Positions 34,901 through 48,465 of a stretch of 64,000 nt of DNA are shown piece by piece. The DNA is taken from NCBI RefSeq assembly GCF_009730915.1, contig NC_052484.1, positions 248,001-312,000 on the forward strand, written 5' to 3'. The first letter of the stretch is position 1. Each line of letters starts with the position of its first letter. Position numbers and translations under genes: made by a program. Below the pieces are notes generated by a model, which did not search any database, was not told where the DNA came from, and saw nothing but the letters and a program-made list of their open reading frames with translations. This DNA is from Dioscorea cayenensis subsp. rotundata. Its lineage: Eukaryota > Streptophyta > Magnoliopsida > Dioscoreales > Dioscoreaceae.

Positions 34901-36480
34901 AAAAGGAATGCAAAAAGAATGAAAATATATATCTGAAAAGGTTTAAGAGCGATGATGGAATTTCATAATGCGATGGGTAAAAGAAAGTAAACAATAAAGG
35001 AAGGGTTATGCGGTGTATGCAAAACTCACGATTTCGTTTGGGAAGTTTTGAAATTATCGAGGGGTAAATAGTAATTTTCTTTTTATTTTATTGTAATTTT
35101 TGTATATCTCAGTTCCATAATCGGTGAATCTGGTTTTATTCTTTACTCGTTCATTTAATAAAGATAATTTTATGTAATTCTTTTTTAAAAAAATAATCTG
35201 ATCAACTATAAATAATAAAAATAATATTTAAAAATAGGTACATAAAATGTCAAATTCATTACATCAAACATGGACATTTGGCATTGGATGATCAAAAACA
35301 AACTAAAGAGTACAAAAGAAAAGAAAACATGTCACCTTTAAAATGTGGCAATAATTTGTCCAAATAATAAAGCTAGTCTTGACATGCATAATTAATCATT
35401 ATTTCAAAGACTTTAATGACGAAGTAGATGATTAATTAAATATTTAATTAAAATTCCAAGAAGGCATCAACTTAATGGAACCTAAAAAGTGTCCTAATGT
35501 ATATAATAAAATATCTTTTTAAATTACAAACAAACATAGTCAATATCTAAATGCGTGTTTATTTGGGTAGATATAGAGTTACATCTAGGGACGGGCATAC
35601 CTTCATTCAACAACTTTTTGTTTTTATTTTATTTTATTTTATTGTTTAAGTGACATAATTAGATTAAATATTGTCCAAAAATAGAACATAATTAAAACAT
35701 TATAAATTTAATTCATTAAAATTGTATTATTAATTCCAATATATTAATAATCATAAGATATAACTCATTTCATTCACGTGGAATATTAATTGTTCGATAA
35801 ACGGGACCACTGTATTAAACTACACCCAACAAAATTTATTTATAAACTAATATGAAAAATACATATATCCACCTAGATTGTGATCGTTTCCTATATCTAC
35901 AACCGCACATAAAAATTATACACCCTATATTAGAATTTTTTAATAAAAAATAAACAATAAAATTATTGAGTACAATTACATAATATCAATTATATCAAAT
36001 AAAAGAAATAAAAAAATAGCAATAAAATAAAGAAAAAACCAAATTGAATAAGATCAAATTTGAGAAGAAAAGACTCCATAATGACATTAGTCTACAAAAC
36101 TTGCACCAAATGTTTTAATTTTTTTCAACTAATTTTTTTGTTCTCATTTTATTTTTCTTTTCATATTTATTTAACTTTAGATATATGAAGCTAAATTTTT
36201 GTATTAAAGGATTAGGATTTTATTATTATTTTTTTTTAACATATATAACCTTTAAGGATATGCCTTCATAAAGTTTATTCTTTAATTAATTACTATAGAG
36301 TACACGTGACGTTATGGAACATCTGATTAAGCTTTTCGAAGAGTACATATAAATAAATAATTTTTTTTTTTCTAAAAAAAAGCTTAAAAAAAATAAATGA
36401 ATGAGTTGTTTGATATGGGACTTGAGAGAGTGACCGGTATATTTTTTCCACTTAAAAACCGAACCCATTAATATGACTCA
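34900..36480. other. AT-rich spacer
   Basis: No gene, transposon terminus or strong repeat recognised. Confidence 0.6.
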
Positions 36481-36523
36481 CCAACGTGGCATGATCTTAA
36501 CTAATAATATACTGACACGTGTC
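36481..36523 (+). promoter_or_regulatory. ACGT-core pair: CCAACGTGGC and GACACGTGTC
   Basis: CCAACGTGGC lies at 36481-36490 and the perfect palindrome GACACGTGTC at 36514-36523, about 165-205 nt upstream of the ssSPT start codon. Such G-box/ABRE cores bind bZIP factors and, when paired, often give abscisic acid response. The role here is inference. Confidence 0.5.
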
Positions 36524-36687
36524 ATAAAGGGCCTTTGGGTTTGGATTTCGTTGCTTCCTCTTATCTCTGATGTTCTCTGATCATCACCATTCTTGACCCT
36601 TCGTCCGGCCTCTCACCTCTTCAGATCCTTCGGAGATCCCCAAAGTTTGAGTCTTTTTCTGGTTTAATCCTTGAAAAGGGGAGAAAG

Positions 36688-37823
36688 ATGAATCCTTTGA
36701 GCAAGAAGATCTATCTCTACAATGTCACCATGGGGCTTTACATGCTGGATTGGTGGGAGCGCTATCTTTTCAGTATCCTTTTCGTTCATCTCCCCTTTGG
36801 CTCTTTTCCTTTTATTGTTGTTCCTTTCTTTCACTTTTAAAAATGAAATTTTGGTGATTTGAGTTGTTCTGATGTTGATGAACTGGGTTTCAGTGGAAAG
36901 ATCGGATTTTTGGTACATTTTCTTTTTTCCCATTGAAGTGAATAATCATAGTAATAGGAAAATTATCTTTTTAGATTCCTTAAATCTTGTAGATATATTG
37001 ATATTGGTTTTGCTTTGGTTTATCTGCTACAATGGCTGCAGATTTGTTACTCAGATCTACAACAGGTTTGTGTTTATATATCTTCACAAAGAGCTGATAT
37101 TTTTCTGTTGTTTATATTTTTTTTTTAAAGCTCAGGTTCATAGTATATTGTTGTAGATTGTTAAGGATGGTTTTCTCTTCAGTGCTCTGCTTCTGCTCAA
37201 TTGTGGTGTTGTTTAAGTATCAATTTTGTTTTTCTGTTTATTATTTAAGATCAGATGCATTGGTTTATTGTTTTTCATTTATATTTTATTGCATTGAAGT
37301 CTAACTTCAAAATGAATGATTAAAAACTATTTAATGTAAATCTTAGCTCAGATTCATAGTTTATTGTGTTAGATTGATAAGGATGAATTTCTCTTTAGAA
37401 TTCTGCTTCTGCCTCAATTGAGGCACTTAAGACATTGTCAATTTTGTTTTTCTGTGTATTATTTATGATGATAGCATTGGCATTGTATTGTGTTGGATTG
37501 ATAAGAATGTATTGATCTCTCAGTAATGTTCTGGTCCTGATCAATTGCAGCATTTGGGATTTAAGTACTGTGTGAATTTTACTCTCAGTCTAGACTTTAT
37601 TAATTTTGTTTTTCTATGTATTATTTTAAGCTCAGATTATGCATAGTTTTTATTCTGTTAGATTGATAACAATGAAATGAATTGCTCTTTAGCCTTCTGC
37701 TTCTGCTCGATTGCAGCAACTGTGATTTAATTTTTTATGTTTCTCCTTTTCCTTTTCAGCAATTTTTCTGCAGAGTTCATGGTTGGCAAAAAGTTCAGCA
37801 CTGCTGGATTTGTACCAACCTAA
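36688..37823 (+). CDS. Small subunit of serine palmitoyltransferase (ssSPT)
   Basis: Exon 1 (36688-36772) encodes MNPLSKKIYLYNVTMGLYML, then DWWERYLF. Exon 2 (36993-37065) continues in phase with NILILVLLWFICYNGCRF. This matches plant ssSPT proteins of about 55-60 residues: short membrane proteins that bind LCB1/LCB2 at the ER and strongly stimulate sphingoid base synthesis. The hydrophobic stretch LILVLLWFICY is the membrane helix. The last exon is uncertain: acceptor 37759 gives a tail ending in GFVPT with stop at 37821-37823, while acceptor 37773 gives a different tail with stop at about 37830. The core function does not depend on this choice. Confidence 0.85.
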
Positions 37824-37829
37824 TCGATT

Positions 37830-39357
37830 AAACGATCAAGCATTAGCGATAGTAAAGATGGCTGTCGATGAGGGCATATCAGTTATGCTTGTTTAACTTT
37901 ACAGAATTTATGTACAGTAAAAAAACCTTTGAATGTGTGAATTTCTTCAGTAATGTTGAGAAGAGTAGACATTTGCTTGATTTCATCTCTTGTTATTTAT
38001 GCGAATTTCCGAATCATGCAAATCTTTCTGACATTAAATTTCATCGGTTTATGCATGATACAATTAGATGTATTCAAAACGAATGAGGAGAAAACAAAAC
38101 CTATTTTAAAGAATGGGATGTAGATGAAATTCAGTATGGTTGAAAACTTTGAGGAAATTCATTGTGTTATGATTTCTAGTGATACATACATTTAGTTTCG
38201 ATAAAGGTATCAGTTTAGCTATTTGCTTGAGAAATCTTTATAAGCTGAACTTCTTTTCTGTAGAAAGTGGTTGAAATTAATCTAATTCTGATTTGTAATT
38301 CAGTTTTTCGGCACATTTTCTGCAGTTAAGTTGATCTCGGTTTCTATCTAACGTGCAACCTACATTGTGTTGAAATTGTGGATTGATGTGATCATGAATT
38401 TGTCAATAAATGATGAATAAAACACACATTCGATCCGATGTTATTTTTTTGCATTGTGTTTTTAGATTGAATTGGAAATTAGAAACAAGGAATTACCACA
38501 TTTTCTTCGATAAAATTAAACATGTCTCTCCATTTATTGCAAAATGAGCGAACATCTAAATGCAGATAAAATGAGTATGTTGATTGATGAACTGTAATTT
38601 TTTTCCGCTTTGATGATAGTGGATAAACCATAACTTTATTAATAATAAATAAAGTACGATTTTGTTAGACTATTAAATAAAAATGTACAAGCAAATGAAA
38701 ATATATAAATACCCTAAAAATACCACAAAACTAGAATACGATCACAAATAGTGATAAACCATTCTATGAACCATTCTAACTATGAAAATGAAGCGAAAAC
38801 TGAAACAGAAAAAGAGATATACAAGAAGAGGTCTTCTCATTACATGAGGAAGTGCTCAAGAAGTCAAGGCAATTGATCAAATCCTCCATTGAGAATTGCA
38901 CTTGGATAATAGCACAACATTCAAATTAATTATTATCAAAATAATATAAACATGGTTTAGTTAAATATAAAATGCAATCAAAAAACATCTTAACAATAAC
39001 ATATATATACACACATATATGACAGCTTTTATTTGACTTTAGGCCAATTATTTATGACTATATGCATTTTTTGTCTTCAGTAATTGACTTTAAAATTCAA
39101 TTAATTAATGCGTGTTCATCAACTAAGAATCAAATAATTAATAAGAAAATAAATTGTGGATCTCATTGCATTGTTGGCATGCATGTTCTTAAGCTAGAGA
39201 GAAAAGGATTGAACCATAAAGTCATAAACTAATGTTTTAAGTCATTGAATTTTTTTTTTATTTTAAAAAAGATGCGTATTCTTGATATATTTGAAAAGTA
39301 ATGCACCCAAATACTTTCATCGACTGAAATATCAAATAAGCAATACGTAACTTCCAT
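37830..39357. other. Spacer downstream of ssSPT, up to the second gap
   Basis: It holds the ssSPT 3' UTR (to about 38430) and a LINE 3' remnant (38597-38900). No gene is supported. Confidence 0.6.
38597..38900 (-). mobile_element. LINE 3' remnant
   Basis: On the minus strand the element ends ...AATAAAGTTATGGTTTATCCACTATCATC, then an A-rich run; this is the GG-TTTAT-CC core seen in the 58-kb LINE. Upstream is A/T-rich 3' UTR-like DNA and a GC-richer patch (38820-38890) with no open frame. The 5' boundary is approximate. Confidence 0.55.
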
Positions 39358-40357
39358 NNNNNNNNNNNNNNNNNNNNNNNNNNNNNNNNNNNNNNNNNNN
39401 NNNNNNNNNNNNNNNNNNNNNNNNNNNNNNNNNNNNNNNNNNNNNNNNNNNNNNNNNNNNNNNNNNNNNNNNNNNNNNNNNNNNNNNNNNNNNNNNNNNN
39501 NNNNNNNNNNNNNNNNNNNNNNNNNNNNNNNNNNNNNNNNNNNNNNNNNNNNNNNNNNNNNNNNNNNNNNNNNNNNNNNNNNNNNNNNNNNNNNNNNNNN
39601 NNNNNNNNNNNNNNNNNNNNNNNNNNNNNNNNNNNNNNNNNNNNNNNNNNNNNNNNNNNNNNNNNNNNNNNNNNNNNNNNNNNNNNNNNNNNNNNNNNNN
39701 NNNNNNNNNNNNNNNNNNNNNNNNNNNNNNNNNNNNNNNNNNNNNNNNNNNNNNNNNNNNNNNNNNNNNNNNNNNNNNNNNNNNNNNNNNNNNNNNNNNN
39801 NNNNNNNNNNNNNNNNNNNNNNNNNNNNNNNNNNNNNNNNNNNNNNNNNNNNNNNNNNNNNNNNNNNNNNNNNNNNNNNNNNNNNNNNNNNNNNNNNNNN
39901 NNNNNNNNNNNNNNNNNNNNNNNNNNNNNNNNNNNNNNNNNNNNNNNNNNNNNNNNNNNNNNNNNNNNNNNNNNNNNNNNNNNNNNNNNNNNNNNNNNNN
40001 NNNNNNNNNNNNNNNNNNNNNNNNNNNNNNNNNNNNNNNNNNNNNNNNNNNNNNNNNNNNNNNNNNNNNNNNNNNNNNNNNNNNNNNNNNNNNNNNNNNN
40101 NNNNNNNNNNNNNNNNNNNNNNNNNNNNNNNNNNNNNNNNNNNNNNNNNNNNNNNNNNNNNNNNNNNNNNNNNNNNNNNNNNNNNNNNNNNNNNNNNNNN
40201 NNNNNNNNNNNNNNNNNNNNNNNNNNNNNNNNNNNNNNNNNNNNNNNNNNNNNNNNNNNNNNNNNNNNNNNNNNNNNNNNNNNNNNNNNNNNNNNNNNNN
40301 NNNNNNNNNNNNNNNNNNNNNNNNNNNNNNNNNNNNNNNNNNNNNNNNNNNNNNNNN
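39358..40357. other. Assembly gap, exactly 1000 N
   Basis: Placeholder gap of unknown true size; frames across it are artefacts. Confidence 0.99.
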
Positions 40358-41944
40358 ACCATATTTTTTCATAAGTTTCATCCCAAAGCATATTCGATGG
40401 TACTTTGAAGCGTTTTTATCTCTTGCTCTAATGCTTTGCTTGTACAACGATTACATTTTAAATTAGAATTTAGATTAACATGTCATATACTGTTCATGCA
40501 CCACTTTAGTCCAACATTTTGTGGCTGGCGGAATTGTTAAATCACCCCAATGGGTTTCACTAGATCGTCTATGATTTCATTCTATTGGCCCTTGGCCAAT
40601 GGGTCTTCTCTTGTTAATAGTTTCTATAGATTAGATGATTGCCTGCTTAACATGTATGTTGTTGAAGCCTCATCAATGGATTCATTCATTCACTAATTGT
40701 TGTAACTCAAATGTGCGTGAATACAATTTGTAAAGCAGCTTGGGCTTTGCTTCAATGTTAAAATTGCCTTTTGACTTGGTTGCTCCGTACTAAGATCTGT
40801 GACGTAAATAAAGTTTATCTCTACCATCATGAATTTGCATTTGTGTGGAATTTGTTGTTGTTGTTGCCTTGATCTTTTTACCTTTTATTAATTTCTATAT
40901 ATGATACATACAGGAGAAATGAACATGCAGTGTAACTTAAGAAGACTACTTTAGTTGAAGTATTGCCACAAAGGTTTGTTGAATCTCTAAATTTGCTGTG
41001 TTTATTTGCTTCTAGTTAGTGATCTATCATATTTTGTGATAGCAACTTTCCATTATGTTGTAGTATATAAAATGACTCAATGAACATTTGGTTATTCTTG
41101 TTTCAAAATTAGTCTGTCTCATGGGCGAAAACAGAAATTCTACTTCAAAGCTAAATGAGTCCCCTAAGGCATTCTTGACTATTGGTTATTTGCGGATATT
41201 TTTGTGGTTTTAGTCAGATATGGCTTGGTTATGGCGAATTCAGGTGATAAAGTAACTTTCTGAATTAAATACTATAAGTGAATGGAATTTCTATTATTTG
41301 AACCATATTGACAAACTTGAGTTTTGTTCCTTTTCTGTTATGAAGAAAGAACTGATTTATCAATTATGCAACTTGGTAAATATTAACAATAACATTGGTG
41401 TGCCAAAGAAAGACATTGTTTGATTGCTCTATGATAAGCAGTCCTTGATTTGGTTTACCACTGTTATAAGAGAATTGATTTATGAATTATTCAACTAGGT
41501 AGTAACCAAAAAATGAAAGTATAAATTTCGTAACACTCATTTTGTTAATTTTAGCTTAGTGATAGATTTGATGGTTAGTACTTCTGATTGAGAACAATGG
41601 ACTCAAACTGAAGGATTGTGATGTGCTTAGCTTTGTAATAAGCACCCACACTATGTCAAAGACTAATTTATCTATAAGAGAGACTCCCATAAATGAATTG
41701 TGCTTTATAAAGAATTCTAGCCTAAAATGATGCACAATGCTATAACAATATGAAGCTTCACGTTATTTAATTTTCTATTGATATTTCATAGATGTGAGTA
41801 ATGGTAAGCAAGCCCTCTTAGTCAAGTGAACTTTTTTTGATTGCTATATCATACATGTGTAATTAAAAAGATTTGGGGTTCATATGCATGTGAAAGATGT
41901 GTAGAATCTCGAGTATCACGGGGTATATATAAGTACAAACTTTC

Positions 41945-42160
41945 ATGAGTGTGTATCTTCTATTTTTTAAAGGAGTATATTTGAAGATATGAACCTTATG
42001 GCGTGTATTTTCTATTTTTTAAAGGAGTCTATATGAAGATATGAACTTATGGTGTGCTTATGTAGATTCTAGATTTTAAATGGTACCTATGAAGATATGG
42101 ACTTCGACCGTTTGTATGCTAGATTTACAAAGGTATTCTTACAATTATGAACTTTAAGGT
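41945..42160. repeat. Degenerate minisatellite, about 52-56 bp x 4
   Basis: Four successive units carry GTGTAT(C/T)TTCTATTTTTT, AAAGGAGT-TAT and GAAGATATGAAC-TTATGG, with growing divergence to the right. Confidence 0.8.
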
Positions 42161-42729
42161 ATGAAAACAGGGTGGCAATTTGCCCATGCACCAAGTTATT
42201 GTGACATGGACATGACATATGAGTTAAGTGGGTTTGGGTTTGGTTTGGTTGCTTTATAATGCGTGTGATCATATCAACATGTGTCAAACATAATTCTTGT
42301 GTGGTTTAATTTGAGGTGATCCCATCACGACCATTATGGCATGGAAATATGCCTCATGATTAGATTGTAAATGAGTCGGCTTGCCCGTGAATAACATGCT
42401 GATTTAGATTTTTAAGTATTATGGTATGTATATTCTTGTATACATGTATACATGCATGCATTCATGTGTGTCGCCGGCTATATACATATCTATATATATA
42501 TATAAGTGTGTATTTTTAATTGTATATATCTAATTATATAACATCTTCCTTATATAGTTGTAATACAAATTGTTTTCAATGGATATGAGGGTGCGTTTCT
42601 ATAATTCTATTGAAGCTTGAGTTGAAGGTGAACTTGATTTATGTGGTATATTTTGTTGATAAGACCATCCTCTAATATTGAAGAAGTGGTTTGTGAGTTT
42701 CTTGCCACTAATTGCAGTGTGTCTGCAAG

Positions 42730-43330
42730 CGCCTGCAGATCGTTTATTAAATAAATTATCATTCCCACGAGGACTTTGGTAAAGTACGTTTGTTGCAATT
42801 GGGGTTATTTAGTTGAATTGATAGGTATGTGGTGTGGAAATAATAGTATTGAAAACTAGAACTAACTTTCTTCAAGGCTACCAATGGTTTTAGATGATTA
42901 GTCGGATGCAAACTTGCTTCTAGGATTAAGGTTCACTACAATGATATTAGATAAAAAAGCTTTGTATCAACTCTTTTTCAATTAAGTTTAATTGCTTTTG
43001 AAGATTGAATATCTAAGATACTCACTATTTCTTTTTCGGGCGGGGTGTCTAACTTAAACATTTACTTTCATGGTAATTGAATCTAATTAGATCCTTCAAG
43101 TCTTGTAATCCAACAATCTTCAAAAATCGCAATGTCCCAGGATTTTGCAGGGGTTTCAATTCTAAGGGTTTTCAAACACTTACCTTACTTCACTTTTGAT
43201 CCATCATTTGACTGTTATCTAAATCATATATATGAGGAGACACTGTTTACAGCATTGGTATAGTTCCATAAAATTGAGATCCAAAGCAAATAAACATTAA
43301 TACTGAAAATAAAATCTGTACATCTTCAAT
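42730..43330. mobile_element. Possible old retroelement fragment
   Basis: Text around 42725-42780 (GCGCCTGCAGATCG, then ATTCCCACGAGGACTTTGG) resembles a phrase common in repetitive DNA of many plants. No LTR pair, primer site or coding frame was found. The call is weak. Confidence 0.3.
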
Positions 43331-45129
43331 TATCAAAATTGGGCTAATCCGGAAGTTTTAAGGGCAGAAAGATTTTTGCAGCTCGTATTAGATTTATAAG
43401 CGGCTAAAGATTCATATCCAATCAAAAGATCAAGAAAACATGAAAATGATCAAGAAAGAAAGGAAGAAACCCTTAATCCTTCCTCGTGATGTTCTTGAAT
43501 CAATGAAAAATTATCCTTGTTATCATAGCCAAAAGATATTTTGAAATCTTTTTTTTTGGCCTTATGGAGGAGAGTTAAATCGGGGTTGTGATGGTGGCAG
43601 ATCGCAGCTATGTAGCTTCCGCCACGGCGAGTTGTGCTTCTTCTAGGGTTTAGTCTTTTAGCTACACTGCAATCACAGGTGTTGTAGTTTGCCACAGTCA
43701 CCAGCGTTTCAAATAAGGCCAATTCACTTATACGCATGTAAGCGATCCAAATGCGGTAACGAATTAAAGGTTAAATTCAATTAATTAAAAAACCTGAAAG
43801 ATACATGGCCAGGCTAAGTAGGCTACAAAACTATGCTATAATTTACTTGTCAATTACCTTGTTAGCTACTTCTTCTTTTATTCACTTTATTCATTTTTTA
43901 CTTTTTCTTCACTTCATCTTTTCAAACGTAATGCGTATTATAAATTTTTGGATTAACCAAGTTAAGGGTTTTACAATTTTGTCAAAGTATATGTGTCGAG
44001 GAATTTGAGGAGTTTGAAACTATTTTATTTTGAAGTAATATTGTTCCACTTGGCCTTGGCATATCTTGAAACCACATGTGCCGCCATATATCCACCTTGC
44101 CACTCCTGATTTCCCCTAACTTTCCATTTTGTCACTCCTTATTTTTCACTCACGTCTGGTTTGATTCCATTAGAAACATCTAATTCAAGGTTTTCGAGTT
44201 CTTTTGATTTTGTTTTAATATTTGGTTACATTGTTGCTTTCATTGTATTAAAATTTCAAAAAATCTTTGTGGTTTCCCGGTTTTATAATTAAAGGAAGGT
44301 TTGTTTTTTCATTTTAGTGGTTTCTCCGGCTAGCAAAAAAAGCGTTAACAAGCCTTTAGGTGGTATTAACTTTCAAGGACAAAATGGTCAATTGAAAAAA
44401 CACCACATAAGACATAAAAACATGATTTTCAACGCTGGTTTTGTTTGGTTTTGGAATTGAGTTTTTGTTTATTAGATTTTTGGGAGGGGTAATAGATTTT
44501 TAAAAAATATTTTAAAATAAAATTGACCATTACTTTATGTAAAAGGTTAACTTCCGTTAAGGTTTATTAATAGTTTTCCCTTTTTAGTAGCTAAGCTCTG
44601 ATTCGTAACAAACTCTTTCTCTTCATGATACAAAGGTTCTCCATATTCTTGCCATTTCTTTGTTTTTGTTATAGTAATCATTCATAGTTGTCACCATCAA
44701 AACTTTTTATCTTATTCACATTTCTCAAGTTTATTAAGTATTTGCTTTTGTGGTTATATGGTCTCATCGACTATTATCTTGTTTTCATGCTACATTTATT
44801 AGATTCATGATTGGCCATATCCATTTTGTGGCACCTGCATTTGTCGTCCGTCATTCTTAGCAATTTGATTTTTGCTATTGAGCGCGACATGCATCACCAT
44901 CAGCTATGGATTGATGTTAATGAAATTAAATTGAAATTTTAACTTCTCTGTATGGGTGACTATCCATGGTTTAATTCTCGTGCCCAGGTCTTTGGGTCTT
45001 TGTGTGTGATAAAATCCTTTATATTTCTTTTAGAACAAAATCTGTGCTTACTTCTCTCGGGGCCACTAAATTCAGAGAAATTATTGGACTATACGGCATT
45101 TGCCTGTGCATGGCCACGATTTTACTTAG

Positions 45130-45950
45130 TATTGAAATAAGTATCGATCCCTGAACCAAGTATGATTACCCGACCTATTGCAACAAGGGTTGCCGGAGCA
45201 ATAAAAGGGTGGGGTGGGAACAACAAGCCGAGAATAAAACACAGTAAAGTGCAGTGATGCATGGACTGGCAGTTTAAAATAGACTTAGGTTTGCAGAATC
45301 CACCTAGTGTATATGAAACATGTGGATCTGGAGCTTCGGAGTGGATAAGATCTCTTAGAGAGCATTAATCTAAACTGCTTGTCCACTCTTTCAAGAGATA
45401 ACAAGTTAGATCTGGTAGACCATCTCCTACTTTAGAGTGGTAGATAAACTAACAAAACACGAATAAGCATAGTGATTAAGCAAAAGACCCTCGAAATTAC
45501 CTTTAAATTAAGTTCGAGGTGATTAATGAGGTTCAGGGAACCCGGTTATCCTTCGTTAACCTAGATCTAAGATAGGCAAACTGTCCTTTCACGATTACAA
45601 GCATGACCTCAAATCCGAAATCTAACTCAAAATCCTTTTAGCATAAAAGGTCATACAAAATGTCCTTGCATCAGCATAATCCCAGAGAACTGGAAGGAGT
45701 TCACACTGGGTGCCTGCAAAGTGTGAAATAGGAAGGCAAGAGTATGCGGAACCGCGGCTACTTGAGGGCTTAGAACTCCCTATAATGGCTACAAGGATCC
45801 GATCTTCATTCTACCGGCCCTTCTTCCATGGCTTCTTTCCTTTAGACCTCTTTTTCTTTCAAGCATGCTCCTTTTCCACTCTCCTAGTATTTTTAGGTCC
45901 TTAGGGTGGGCTAATTTGATCCTTCTGGACCACAAGTACTTCTCATGATT
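45130..45950. mobile_element. Possible old retroelement fragment
   Basis: This stretch is more GC-balanced than its surroundings and opens with ATCGATCCCTGAACCAAG, again like a recurrent plant repeat phrase. No long frame, terminal repeats or target duplication are visible. The class is unknown. Confidence 0.3.
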
Positions 45951-48465
45951 CTAGGATAGGATTTGACATATTTCTTCTTATAGTCTCGAGGGGTTTCTGC
46001 TCAATTCTTTTCTTTCTGAAATCAAAACAACTAGCAGTGGTTTGTGCAAAATCACTATGAAAACTAAGTCAAATGCATGATATTTGGCTAAATGCATGAG
46101 ATAACAAAGTATTGCATCGTGCAACACCCACCCTGGGGGTAAAAGCGGAAAACATGGGAGAAATAGTTCTGTGAAGCTGATGATGAGGGAGAACATGCCG
46201 TGAAAGCATGTGATCATAATAACAGACATAAGCAGAAGAGTCTTGAAAGATAGCACAGAAAGAAGAATTAAGCGTGAACATATTTCATGAGACAACTGGA
46301 TGGTTTTCATTAGTTTTTATTGGTTCTTTTATCAATTTCATGAGGGACTCTGCATGTTGTAATCCTGCATATATTTCTTAAAATGTGCGGAGTGAATTTG
46401 AAGTTGGGGATGATGCTATTCACGATGCTCATGATAACCACTCTATTTCTAAAGCTCAATCATTTCTCACCATCTCTGTAGCTGGGGCATACCAGATGCA
46501 TGGTGGTGTCATGGTTGAGTCAGGGAATACACCTTGTTTTGCAACTAGTGTATTCTGTCGCTTGAAAAGTGGTTGTTCATTTCTGTTTTATTCACACAAC
46601 ACATAAACACAATTTTACTCTCTGAGCATAAAAACGCTTTAATCTTTTCTTTGTTTACAGCTTCACCGTGAGGATCAGATTGCTCATCGTGCCAATAAAC
46701 GACCACACCAAAACTTCTGAATCTGTTAATTGGTGAAGAATGCATCCAGCCTACCCACCTCTTCTTTAGTTACCTATTTGGGGTAATAATTAGTTAATCT
46801 TTCTTTTTGAATTCTCACATAGTTGGTAAGAGCTTGTCATAAGGAATGCCCTTTGAGATGGAGTATCGTAATATTTCTATGTTTGAATTTGAATTTTGAC
46901 TTGATTAGTTGATTTTGAAGTTGTTTACTTGAAAAAGAAACAATGTTGGGAGGGGGCTATATTACTAATATGCTCGTGCTCATTCTAGCTGCTACGACTC
47001 AAGCTAGTTTTGCGAGTCGATTATATTATATTATCTTTAGAGGCCATGGTCTCGAAAATCATAAGCACAGCTTTTGTAAAACCATATTTATCCAAATGGG
47101 CTTTGAATATATGGGAGCAGACGAGAAAAACTAATAAAAATGTTTCCTAAAGCATTGCTAGCTTTAGCATCCTATTACTGATGTTTTTGAGTTGCTGACT
47201 ACCAATCAGTCTTTTACGTGGTCTTGTGTGCATTTCGCATTGTTCAACAGCCTTCATCTATGCCATGAGTACCATTTCCAATGCTAGCATGAGACTTCTT
47301 TTGAGAAAAGGTTCGCAACGCCGGAATTGAAACTAACAGTCAATGAGAGTGCTTTGTTGAGAAAAATTTTCAAAGGGCAATATTTTAAAATCTTAGAGGT
47401 TGTTGTGTTGAGTTAGTTTCAAGTGGCTGAGTAAGTAATCCATTCATGCAATGAAAAGCAAAATATAAAGGGAAGAAGCTGTCACGAATTTTTTAGTATG
47501 GGGATTAATATACAATTTTTAAACTTTCAAAGGTTTAAGGAAAATCCATAAAATAATCTCATATGATCCTTTCAGAACATATGTCAGAAAGAATGATAAA
47601 TTAAAAGAAATTAAAAAGAAAATTGAAGAAAGTGTAGATGCTTTATGATTTTCAAAAGGTAGCTTAAGGAAATTCTTGGTTGGGAGGAGAGTATTTTCTG
47701 TTGTTTCGATGAACAGTCTGAGGCCACCATTGGTAAAAGGTGGTTTGTTAAATGAAATTTGCTATGGCCTTGTGTTGTTAAGAAGAGCTTTAAAATTCTT
47801 ATTCAAGAAGACCCTATTATATTTGCCTTTTATTATAGAAGCCTAGTTCAGCAAAATTGACTGAATTGCTTGCCTGAATGTTGCAAAATTATCATTTTAT
47901 CCTACCCGTATCATGTGACAGACTTTCTAGAGGAGTCAAATCAGAAATATTTGAAATATCTGATGCATTAGTTCATCAAGCTCTTTGCTGTTAATTCTTT
48001 TGTTAAATGTAACCAAAACCTTGAGTGATTGGCAAATAAATTCCTGTACTTTCTGTTTTGCTGCTTTATTATTGGTATCCTTGTTAGGAGGCCTTGTAAG
48101 TATGATGGTCAGCTCCGTTAATGCCTTTTTCTTCTTTTCTGCAATAAATGCCAGAGTTTGTTGCTTTTAGTCTCTGACAAATGGGTTTGTTTTCGGGCTA
48201 TGTTATCTTTTGCAATACAATTATTTATTAGTAAGAGATATTAGCGATCAACGAACGTATTGTCTGCCTAATAAATTTTCCAACGTTGTAGGCTACTATA
48301 ATTCATTAGGTTTACTGACTTTTGTAACTCTATTTCATTCTTCCATGCATAGAATGTACTGTTTACAATGAGTTCACTGTAATTGTTATTCTTTTAAGTG
48401 AAATTTTTCTTTTAATGATTTGCTTCTTATGCAATGATTGATTTTTATTTCTGTTTTCCTTTTAG

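Larger units (their letters stand above)
40358..48460. other. Long gene-poor region
   Basis: I could not support any protein gene. It contains a ~52-bp minisatellite (41945-42160) and two stretches (42.73-43.33 and 45.13-45.95 kb) with the feel of old retroelement DNA: each opens with a phrase like 'cattcccacgaggac' or 'tcgatccctgaacc', recurrent in plant repeats as I remember them. Missing N-terminal exons of the PRP16 pseudogene could be hidden here but I did not find them. Confidence 0.5.

Noticed and set aside
40910-40985. Small exon-like block bounded by AG and GT
   Set aside because: Stops in all frames and no linked exons; could be a non-coding exon but nothing else supports it.
43450-43737. 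95-codon minus-strand frame in a locally GC-richer patch
   Set aside because: No family resemblance and no conserved motif; likely part of old repeat DNA.
46385-46606. Plus-strand frame that might have been an N-terminal PRP16 exon
   Set aside because: Its residues do not match the PRP16 N-terminal region as I know it, and its splice borders are unclear.
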